Source: Comamonadaceae bacterium (GTDB lineage Bacteria > Pseudomonadota > Gammaproteobacteria > Burkholderiales > Burkholderiaceae_C). Taken from it: a DNA stretch of 7,182 nucleotides. Positions 1 to 5,014 of the stretch are shown piece after piece. Below the pieces are notes generated by a model. The model was not told the origin of the DNA and did not search any database. It was given only the letters and a program-made list of their open reading frames with translations. Numbering within the stretch: position 1 is the stretch's first letter; each line of letters opens with the position of its first letter. Where the stretch lies: positions 1 to 7,182 of the forward strand of contig CANHBU010000088.1 in the NCBI GenBank assembly GCA_947458345.1, read 5' to 3'. A program made the position numbers and the translations under genes.

Positions 1-116
1 CCGCCTTTCAAACTGTGCGCCGCTACTTCGACGCCTCGGGCAAACTGTTGGTGGTTGCCCACTCACTTTACCAATCGCAGCTGTTCACCTACACCAGCAC
101 ACTGCGCCGGCAGTAA
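1..116 (+). CDS. C-terminus of a GntR/HutC-type regulator (UTRA domain), partial
   Basis: The open frame starting at base 3 gives 37 residues and stops with TAA at 114-116; the rest of the gene lies left of the window. The visible tail contains VRRYFDASGKLLVVAHSLY and ends in FTYTSTLRRQ. This matches the usual end of UTRA domains in GntR-family repressors of the HutC type: an arginine-rich strand, an aromatic-D-x-x-G turn, a serine/tyrosine strand, then an aromatic-rich last strand closing in L-R-R. UTRA domains bind a small-molecule effector that releases the N-terminal winged helix from DNA. The DNA-binding half is not visible, so the family call rests on the tail alone. The gene lies upstream of two identical palindromes that fit the HutC-type operator pattern, which supports the call. 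It probably controls the GAF gene and the acyl-CoA operon. Another ligand-binding regulator is possible. Confidence 0.62.
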   Translation, partial: AFQTVRRYFDASGKLLVVAHSLYQSQLFTYTSTLRRQ

Positions 117-168
117 GCGCCCCGCGGGGCATCCGCACAAACCCGAAGCAGGGCACGGCCCCCTTTAC

Positions 169-185
169 ACTTGTCCGGACATATT
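169..185. promoter_or_regulatory. Operator copy 1: 10-bp perfect palindrome in a 17-bp conserved block
   Basis: ACTTGTCCGGACATATT contains the perfect palindrome TGTCCGGACA at 172-181. The whole 17-base block recurs identically at 1181-1197, directly in front of the acyl-CoA operon. The core GT-CCGG-AC fits the general GntR/HutC operator form (GT, four bases, AC; published HutC consensus GTMTAKAC) with changes in the two central bases. This copy lies 53 bases after the stop of the GntR-like gene and about 280 bases before the GAF gene. It is therefore placed to control transcription entering the GAF region. Binding by the neighbouring regulator is inferred. Confidence 0.7.
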
Positions 186-199
186 GTTAAAGTCGACGC

Positions 200-233
200 G
201 TGCGGCCAAGGATCCATCACTTGGCCCGTGCAC
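200..233 (+). other. Stem-loop in the putative leader after operator 1
   Basis: GGCCAAG (204-210) pairs perfectly with CTTGGCC (220-226) around a 9-base loop. A further GTGC (200-203) pairs with GCAC (230-233) across a three-base bulge (227-229). No T-run follows, so it is not a canonical intrinsic terminator. If transcription starts near operator 1, this hairpin would lie very early in the transcript and could act as an RNA-stabilising or attenuating element. Function is not shown. Confidence 0.4.
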
Positions 234-301
234 AGGGGCGGTGTTGACCCGCCGACTTGGTCTTGTCCGCCGACTTTCACGGGGGGGTCCTGTCTTGATG
301 C

Positions 302-453
302 GTGTCAGCCTTTTCAAGCCGTGTGCTGATCACCGCGCTGGCCGTGGTCTTGCTCATCCTTGGCCACACGGGGTGTCCATGGTTGTGCTGGCCACCGCGG
401 CGGTCGTCTTTGCGGGCGCCGTCACATGGCTGCCTGAGTATTTGATGGGATGA
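302..453 (+). pseudogene. Possible frameshifted small two-helix membrane protein
   Basis: A GTG at 302 opens a frame beginning MSAFSSRVLITALAVVLLIL, a typical short N-terminus followed by a transmembrane helix. After residue 24 this frame turns into unlikely, proline- and arginine-rich sequence and stops at 443-445. Right there, a different frame continues as MVVLATAAVVFAGAVTWL and then PEYLMG, a second plausible helix, stopping with TGA at 451-453, six bases before the GAF gene. The two halves would join into a 50-residue protein if the GGGG run at 370-373 had one more G. This could be a real indel, a base-calling error in a homopolymer, or chance in GC-rich DNA. There is no strong ribosome binding site before 302. 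I do not recognise a family. Confidence 0.28.
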
Positions 454-459
454 ACAGGC

Positions 460-1080
460 GTGTCCGATCCAAGCCTTTACCCGAGAGCCTGGGCGCTGCT
501 TGAGAGCGCAGGGCAAGCTGCACTCAATGCGCGCGAGCCCGAACAGGCCATTGAAATCCTCACCCAGGCTTGCTTTGGCCTGCTCGGCGACCGAGGGCGT
601 CACTTGCAGCCCGGCGCCCTCAAGGGCCAGGAGCGGCAGTTTTTTGTGGCCGGTGTTTTCATCGTCACGCCCGACCGGCAGCATCACATGCTCGTGGGCA
701 ACGTGGGTTTCCCCCCCGAGCAAAAGCGCTTGATGGTGCCCATCGACGGCGGCCACCCCGGCCATGTGTACGCAAGCGGTGAAAAGCTGATCCTAAAAAA
801 CACCGACGACCACGGCTCCTTCAAGCAGTACCTGAAGTCTGCGCGGATGGGCTCGGCCGTTCTCTCGCCCATGATCTGGCAGGGCCAATTTCTGGGGCAG
901 TTGTTCATGGCGGCGCAAGCGCGCCACACCTTTGACGACCCCGATCTTGAGGTCTTGGTGGCCTTCTCCCGTTTGGCCACCGCGGTCTGGGTGGCACTCA
1001 ATGGGCCGGCGTGGACGCAAGCCCATGCGCAACCAAAAGATGCTTTTTACGTGGCCCGCGAAGGCTTGCGCTCGGCGTAA
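460..1080 (+). CDS. Stand-alone GAF-domain protein (putative small-molecule sensor)
   Basis: The protein has 206 residues and starts at GTG 460, with a weak GGGA nine bases upstream; no better start exists without losing the N-terminal helix. Residues 1-38 look helical. About 40-180 form one GAF fold: strand FFVAGVFIVTPD, then HMLVGNVGFPP, the turn GGHPGHVYASGEKLILKN, the strand SAVLSPMIWQGQFLGQLFMAA and a closing helix DPDLEVLVAFSRLATAVWVAL. GAF domains bind small ligands or cofactors and usually sit in front of an output module. Here no kinase, cyclase, HTH or AAA+ domain is attached. The single cysteine (C38) argues against free-methionine-sulfoxide reductase, a GAF enzyme with several catalytic cysteines. 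It lies between the GntR-like gene and the CoA operon, and each side carries the same operator, so it may sense an intermediate or partner the regulator. Ligand and output are unknown. Confidence 0.8.
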   Translation: MSDPSLYPRAWALLESAGQAALNAREPEQAIEILTQACFGLLGDRGRHLQPGALKGQERQFFVAGVFIVTPDRQHHMLVGNVGFPPEQKRLMVPIDGGHPGHVYASGEKLILKNTDDHGSFKQYLKSARMGSAVLSPMIWQGQFLGQLFMAAQARHTFDDPDLEVLVAFSRLATAVWVALNGPAWTQAHAQPKDAFYVAREGLRSA

Positions 1081-1090
1081 GCGCGCGCGG

Positions 1091-1113
1091 GGCGCGGGCT
1101 TTGCGGCCGCGCC
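1091..1113 (+). terminator. GC-rich hairpin after the GAF gene (weak terminator candidate)
   Basis: GGCGCGG (1091-1097) pairs perfectly with CCGCGCC (1107-1113) around a 9-base loop, 10 bases after the GAF stop codon. No U-tract follows, so intrinsic termination would be inefficient. It may still mark the transcript end before the next promoter at 1156. GC-rich DNA forms such hairpins easily by chance. Confidence 0.3.
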
Positions 1114-1155
1114 TGGAACGGGCCTGCTGCAGCCGCGCACAAAGGCCGTTGTGGT

Positions 1156-1183
1156 TTGACGGCTATCGAGAACTCACTATACT
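1156..1183 (+). promoter_or_regulatory. Sigma70-type promoter of the acyl-CoA operon
   Basis: TTGACG (1156-1161) matches five of six -35 consensus bases. A 16-bp spacer leads to TATACT (1178-1183), five of six -10 bases. Transcription would start near 1190, inside the operator palindrome at 1184-1193 that abuts the -10 box. A protein on that palindrome would block RNA polymerase, so repression is the expected mode. The leader to the ATG at 1216 would be only about 26 bases. The start site is inferred from spacing. Confidence 0.75.
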
Positions 1184-1197
1184 TGTCCGGACATATT
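1181..1197. promoter_or_regulatory. Operator copy 2, overlapping the operon promoter
   Basis: This block is identical over 17 bases to the one at 169-185, with the perfect palindrome TGTCCGGACA at 1184-1193. Its left edge overlaps the -10 box TATACT and its core covers the expected transcription start. The core has the GT-N4-AC form of GntR/HutC operators. The GntR-like protein whose C-terminus ends at base 116 is the obvious candidate ligand. Its position makes repression, lifted by a pathway metabolite, the simplest model. Confidence 0.75.
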
Positions 1198-1215
1198 TTG
1201 ACTGCGCCCACGCCC

Positions 1216-2094
1216 ATGATTCGCCCCCTGCGCTCCATGCTCTTTGTCTCGGGGGAAAGGGCCGACCGTTACCCCAAGGCCCTGGCTTCAGGTGCCGACT
1301 TGGCCTGCATCGACCTCGAAGATGCGGTGCATCCTTCGCGCAAGAGCCAGGCCCGCCTGAGCGTCTGTGAGTTCATGGCGGGCTATGCACCCAAGCCCGG
1401 TGATGCTCAGTTGGCCGTTCGCATCAATGCCATTGGCACGCCCGACGGTCTGCGCGATGTGCTGGCGCTGCAAGACAGCGCCGCCCGCATGGACTACCTG
1501 ATCGTGCCCAAAGTGGAAGACCCGGCGCAGCTGAGCCTAGTAGAGCGCTGGCTGCCCCACACCTTCAAACATCTGGTGGCGCTGATCGAAACACCGCGGG
1601 GCATGCAAGGGGCCGCGGGCATTGGCGCAGCGGTCAGGGACGGGGCGCCGCGTCTGTCGGCCTTGATGCTCGGCGGGGCCGACCTGTCGATGGAGTTGGG
1701 CGCCCAGTTCAATTGGACGGGCCTGCTCGGGGCCCGTGCCAACCTGGTGATGGCGGCCAAGGCTTGCGCGCTGCAAGCTTGGGACGTGCCTTTCATCCAC
1801 ATCAGTGACGAGCCGGGCCTGCGCCACGAAACCAGCCTGGCCTTGCAAATGGGCTTCGACTGCAAAACGGCGATTCATCCCTCGCAGATCGGACCGATCC
1901 ACGAATCGTTTGCGCCCGAGCCTCAGGAGCTGGCATGGGCGCAAGGGCTGCAAGAGGCCATGGACGCCCAAGGCGGGCCCGATCAAATACGGGGTGCCTT
2001 TGTCTACCAGGGCAAGCTGGTCGACGCCCCCATCATCAAGCGCGCGGCTCGAGTTCTTGCGGCCGCCGCACTTTTGCGCCCCACCGAACAGTAA
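1216..2094 (+). CDS. CitE-like HpcH/HpaI-family CoA-ester lyase (citramalyl/malyl-CoA lyase type)
   Basis: A 292-residue TIM-barrel lyase of the CitE/malyl-CoA lyase family. These Mg2+-dependent cytoplasmic enzymes cleave 3-hydroxyacyl-CoAs such as citramalyl-, malyl- or beta-methylmalyl-CoA into an acyl-CoA and a 2-oxoacid. The start MIRPLRSMLFVSGERADRY matches the family N-terminus. A longer frame back to 1156 would begin inside the promoter and is rejected. Visible motifs are IDLEDAV (32-38), substrate-binding VRIN with R69, PKVEDP (98-103), metal ligand E125 in LIETPRG, metal ligand D156 in GGADLSMELG, and the C-terminal AIHPSQIGPI segment. Length is normal. No Shine-Dalgarno sequence is visible before 1216; an in-frame TTG at 1198 is an alternative. 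It is the first gene of the operon and would be the last pathway step. Exact substrate cannot be read from sequence; a beta-hydroxyacyl-CoA lyase like mycobacterial Rv2498c, which also neighbours maoC and acyl-CoA dehydrogenase genes, is a good comparison. Confidence 0.9.
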   Translation: MIRPLRSMLFVSGERADRYPKALASGADLACIDLEDAVHPSRKSQARLSVCEFMAGYAPKPGDAQLAVRINAIGTPDGLRDVLALQDSAARMDYLIVPKVEDPAQLSLVERWLPHTFKHLVALIETPRGMQGAAGIGAAVRDGAPRLSALMLGGADLSMELGAQFNWTGLLGARANLVMAAKACALQAWDVPFIHISDEPGLRHETSLALQMGFDCKTAIHPSQIGPIHESFAPEPQELAWAQGLQEAMDAQGGPDQIRGAFVYQGKLVDAPIIKRAARVLAAAALLRPTEQ

Positions 2095-2107
2095 AAGGAG
2101 TCCTTCC

Positions 2108-2626
2108 ATGGTTCAAAACGCCCACCCCGTCGGCCCGCAGCACTACCGCGAATCGTTCGGCCGCTACTACGAAGACTTTCAGGTCGGCGACATCTACGAG
2201 CACCGCCCGGGCCGCACGATCACGCAAACCGACAACACATGGTTCACCTTGCTGACCATGAACACCCACCCCATGCATTTCGATGAAGAGTATGCCAAGC
2301 ACAGTGAGTTTGGCCGCTGCATCATTTGCAGCCCGCTGACGGTGGCGCTGATGGTGGGCATGAGCGTGACCGATGTCAGCCAGAAGGCGATCGCCAATCT
2401 GGGCTGGAGCGACATCAAGCTGACCTACCCCTTGTTTGCCAACGATACGCTCTACGCGCGCAGCGAGGTGCTCGACAAGCGCGAGTCCTCGTCGCGGCCC
2501 AATGCCGGCATCGTCAGCGTCAAGACCATCGGCACCCAGCAGGAGGGCAAGACGGTGTGCACCTTCATGCGCACCATCTTGGTGGCCAAGCACGGTTTTG
2601 ATGTCGAGAAAAAAGCCAACTACTGA
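2108..2626 (+). CDS. MaoC-family hot-dog enoyl-CoA hydratase (mesaconyl/itaconyl-CoA hydratase type)
   Basis: A 172-residue single hot-dog protein with a strong AAGGAG at 2095-2100, 13 bases after the lyase gene. N-terminal YYEDFQVGDIYEHRPGRTI (20-38) is the usual MaoC entry strand. The hydratase motif, normally G-D-x-N-P-x-H-x-D, reads MNTHPMHFDEEYA (51-63). The catalytic histidine H57 is kept, while the aspartate position is Asn52 and the following Asn is His54. From memory, this TMNxxPxH variant recurs in MaoC proteins coded beside CitE-like lyases. I take it as a subfamily trait rather than a broken enzyme, but I could not check an alignment. Such enzymes add water to a 2-enoyl-CoA; here the product would feed the lyase next door, fitting mesaconyl- or itaconyl-CoA hydration. 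The substrate is inferred from context. Confidence 0.86.
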   Translation: MVQNAHPVGPQHYRESFGRYYEDFQVGDIYEHRPGRTITQTDNTWFTLLTMNTHPMHFDEEYAKHSEFGRCIICSPLTVALMVGMSVTDVSQKAIANLGWSDIKLTYPLFANDTLYARSEVLDKRESSSRPNAGIVSVKTIGTQQEGKTVCTFMRTILVAKHGFDVEKKANY

Positions 2627-2642
2627 TCCCGAGGAAATCTCC

Positions 2643-3803
2643 ATGACGATGCAATCACGGTCCGAGCAAGACGACCTGGCACTGATCGACGCAATTGAGG
2701 CTTGGGCCGAAAAAGAGCTGCGCCCCGTCGCGCGCCAGTTCGACCTGGCCGACGAGTATCCCCACGAGATCGTCGAGCAGATGAAGCAATTGGGGCTGTT
2801 CGGTGCGACGATCGGCGAGCAGTATGGTGGCCTGGGCCTGTCGGCCTGGACCTATGCCCAGATCGTGACCAAGGTGGCCTCCGTCTGGATGGCGCCCTCA
2901 GGGATTTTCAATTCCCACCTGATCATGGCCTCGGCCATCGAGCGCTTTGGCACCGAGGAACAAAAGCAAAAGTACCTGCCGCGCATGGCCACCGGTGAAT
3001 TTCGCGGCAGCATCGGCTTGACCGAACCGAACGCAGGGTCGGACTTGCAGGCCATCCGCACCGTCGCCAAAAAGCAGGGCGATCAGTACGTGATCAATGG
3101 CAGCAAGACCTGGATCACCAACAGCTTGCACGGCCACGGCACTTTGCTGCTGGTCAAGACCGACCCCAAGGCCGACCCGCGCTACAAGGGCATGAGCCTG
3201 TTCATTGCCGAAAAGACCGAGGGCTTCATCGTCGGCAACAAGCTCAAAAAGCTCGGCTACCGCTCGATTGACTCGTGCGAGCTGAGCTTTCAGGACTACC
3301 GCGTTCCGGCCGCCAACCTGGTGGGCGGGCAAGAGGGCCAGGGCTTCTTTCAGATTGCTGGCGGGCTGGAGCTGGGGCGCATCAACGTGGCGGCGCGGGG
3401 CGTAGGAATTGGCGAGGGCGCTTTGAAGATGGCCCTGCGCTACGCGCAAGAGCGCAGCACCTTTGGCAAGCCCTTGTGGAACCACCAGGCCGTCCAGCTC
3501 AAGCTCGCCGACATGGCGACCCAGATCGAAGGCGCCCGGCAGCTCGTCAAATTGGCCTCGCTCAAGTACGACGCCGGCGAGCGCTGCGACTTAGAGGCAG
3601 CGATGGCCAAGTTGGCCGGCTCCGAGGCGGGCGCTTTTTGCGCCCAGGAAGCCATGCGCATCTTTGGCGGCTTTAGCTACTCGGTCGAGTATGAAATCGA
3701 GCGCTACTACCGCGACTGCATGCTGATGTGCATCGGCGAGGGCAGCAACGAGATCTTGCGCACGGTCATCGCCAAGCAGTTGATCGAGCGCCACAAGATT
3801 TGA
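2643..3803 (+). CDS. Acyl-CoA dehydrogenase (FAD-dependent)
   Basis: A 386-residue acyl-CoA dehydrogenase of normal length, with GAGGAAAT at 2631-2638 before ATG 2643 and a 16-base gap from the maoC gene. It oxidises an acyl-CoA to the 2,3-enoyl-CoA using FAD, passing electrons to ETF. Residues 1-120 form the helical N-domain. GLTEPNAGSDL (125-135) is the family signature that contacts FAD and substrate, and KTWITN lies in the middle beta domain. The C-terminal helices carry RSTFGKPL and IFGGFSYS. The catalytic base is E366 in IGEGSNEI, the usual C-terminal position of short-chain and glutaryl-CoA-type members. It is shorter than the (2S)-methylsuccinyl-CoA dehydrogenase of the ethylmalonyl-CoA pathway (about 550 residues), so it is not that enzyme. 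In this operon it would produce the enoyl-CoA for the MaoC hydratase. Chain length and branching of its substrate are not readable from sequence. Confidence 0.92.
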   Translation: MTMQSRSEQDDLALIDAIEAWAEKELRPVARQFDLADEYPHEIVEQMKQLGLFGATIGEQYGGLGLSAWTYAQIVTKVASVWMAPSGIFNSHLIMASAIERFGTEEQKQKYLPRMATGEFRGSIGLTEPNAGSDLQAIRTVAKKQGDQYVINGSKTWITNSLHGHGTLLLVKTDPKADPRYKGMSLFIAEKTEGFIVGNKLKKLGYRSIDSCELSFQDYRVPAANLVGGQEGQGFFQIAGGLELGRINVAARGVGIGEGALKMALRYAQERSTFGKPLWNHQAVQLKLADMATQIEGARQLVKLASLKYDAGERCDLEAAMAKLAGSEAGAFCAQEAMRIFGGFSYSVEYEIERYYRDCMLMCIGEGSNEILRTVIAKQLIERHKI

Positions 3804-3805
3804 CC

Positions 3806-5014
3806 ATGGCCGCCTACAAACCCCTGCAAGGCATGCGCATCCTGAGCGCCGAGCAATACGGCGCGGGGCCTTATGGCTCGATGCAGCTGGCTGACCTTGG
3901 GGCCGAAGTCATCAAGATCGAAAACCCGCATGAGGGCGGCGATGTCTCGCGGCTGACCGGGCCTTATTTTTTAGGCGAGGACCCAAACCAGCCCGACAGC
4001 CTGTTTTTTCAGAGCCTGAACCGAAACAAAAAGAGCTTGACGCTCGATCTGAAAAAACCGGACGGTCGAGCCACGCTCAAGCGGCTGGCGGCGCAATGCG
4101 ACGCGGTCATGAACAACCTTCGCGGCGATTTGCCCGATCGGCTGGGCCTGACCTACGCAGCGCTCAAGGACGCCAATCCCAAGCTGGTGTGCGTCCACCT
4201 GAGCGCCTACGGACGCCACAACGACCGCGCCGCCTGGCCCGGCTACGACTACCTGATGCAGGCCGAAGCCGGTTTTCTGCATCTGACCGGCGAGCCCAGC
4301 TCACCGCCGACGCGCATGGGCCTGAGCGTGGTCGATTTCATGACCGGCATGACGACCGCCATGTCGCTGCTGGCGGGGGTGTGGGGCGCTCAGCGCCACA
4401 ACAGGGGCTGCGACATCGACATCAGTTTGTTTGACGTCGCGCTGGCGCAATTGAACTATCCGGCCGCCTGGTTTCTCAACGAGGGGCACACCATCGAGCG
4501 CATGCCCAGATCGGCCCATCCCTCGACCGTGCCGTGCGAGTTGGTGCCCTGCGCCGACGGCTGGCTGTTTGTGATGTGCATGACGCCCAAATTTTGGCGC
4601 GCCCTGGCCGAGGGCGTGGGCAAGCCGCAATGGCTAGACGACCCCCGCTTTGTCGACGCCGCCAGCCGCCGCAAGCATCGCCTTGAAATGACGGCCGAGC
4701 TCGAGGCCGTGTTCAAGCACAAGGCGGTGGCCGATTGGATGGCGCTGTTTGCCGGCAAGCTGCCAGCCGCCCCGGTGCTCAATTTGGCCCAAGCGCTGAC
4801 CCAACCCTTCGCGCTGAGCCAGGGGATGGTCGAACAGGTGCCCCATCCGCACGCGCCGCAGCAAAAGCTGGTGGCCTCGCCCATCCGCATCGAGGGGCAG
4901 CGCCCGCAGGGCAAAGCCTGCTCAGCCCTGGGCGCGGACACGGCGCAACTGCTCGGCGATATGGGCTGGTCGGCCGATGAGATTTCGCGGCTCAAGCAAG
5001 AGGGCGTGATATGA
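3806..5014 (+). CDS. Family III CoA-transferase (CaiB/BaiF type)
   Basis: A 402-residue CaiB/BaiF protein starting two bases after the dehydrogenase stop; translation is probably coupled, since no clear ribosome site precedes it. Family III enzymes move CoA between acids through an aspartyl-CoA thioester. The N-terminal CoA fold is seen in GAGPYGSMQLADLGAEVIKIE (19-39). NNLRGDLPDRLGLTY (103-117) is the variant of the common NFRPG loop. WPGYDYLMQAEAG (144-156) has Tyr147 where racemases have His. The expected nucleophile is D177 in GLSVVDFMTG. The segment after FVMCMTPKFW lacks the glutamate used by racemases. These features favour true CoA transfer over racemisation. As the first chemical step it would activate the free acid, with succinyl-CoA or a pathway CoA-ester as donor. 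Donor and acceptor are unknown. Confidence 0.88.
   Translation: MAAYKPLQGMRILSAEQYGAGPYGSMQLADLGAEVIKIENPHEGGDVSRLTGPYFLGEDPNQPDSLFFQSLNRNKKSLTLDLKKPDGRATLKRLAAQCDAVMNNLRGDLPDRLGLTYAALKDANPKLVCVHLSAYGRHNDRAAWPGYDYLMQAEAGFLHLTGEPSSPPTRMGLSVVDFMTGMTTAMSLLAGVWGAQRHNRGCDIDISLFDVALAQLNYPAAWFLNEGHTIERMPRSAHPSTVPCELVPCADGWLFVMCMTPKFWRALAEGVGKPQWLDDPRFVDAASRRKHRLEMTAELEAVFKHKAVADWMALFAGKLPAAPVLNLAQALTQPFALSQGMVEQVPHPHAPQQKLVASPIRIEGQRPQGKACSALGADTAQLLGDMGWSADEISRLKQEGVI

Larger units (their letters stand above)
117..459. other. 343-base intergenic region with operator, hairpin and possible broken small ORF
   Basis: This stretch separates the regulator's stop from the GAF gene. It contains an operator palindrome at 172-181, a stem-loop at 200-233, a 10-base direct repeat CCGCCGACTT (249-258 and 267-276), an operator half-site CTTGTCCG at about 262-269, a run of seven G at 281-287, and two hydrophobic reading frames between 302 and 453 described separately. 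A long frame at 55-453 begins inside the regulator's end, and its first 80 residues do not look like protein. No confident promoter is visible. The bases just before the operator, TACACT (166-171), match five of six positions of the -10 found at the second operator but lack a good -35. A TTTACA at 164-169 with TGTTAA at 185-190 (15-bp spacer) is a weak alternative. Confidence 0.6.

Noticed and set aside
55..453. 132-residue frame at the left of the window
   Set aside because: It starts inside the regulator's coding end in another frame, crosses the operator and hairpin, and only its last 25 residues look protein-like.
1156..1215. Longer N-terminus for the lyase
   Set aside because: It would start at the -35 box and translate through the promoter and operator; family N-termini begin at the ATG at 1216.
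1537..2109. 190-residue minus-strand frame opposite the lyase gene
   Set aside because: It is an antisense shadow of the CitE-like gene with no recognisable motif.
2436..2642. Longer N-terminus for the acyl-CoA dehydrogenase
   Set aside because: The extension overlaps the MaoC gene in another frame and is Ser/Arg-rich; ATG 2643 has a ribosome site and fits the family.
2036..2644. 202-residue minus-strand frame opposite the MaoC gene
   Set aside because: It is an antisense shadow; the MaoC gene has a strong ribosome site and clear family motifs.
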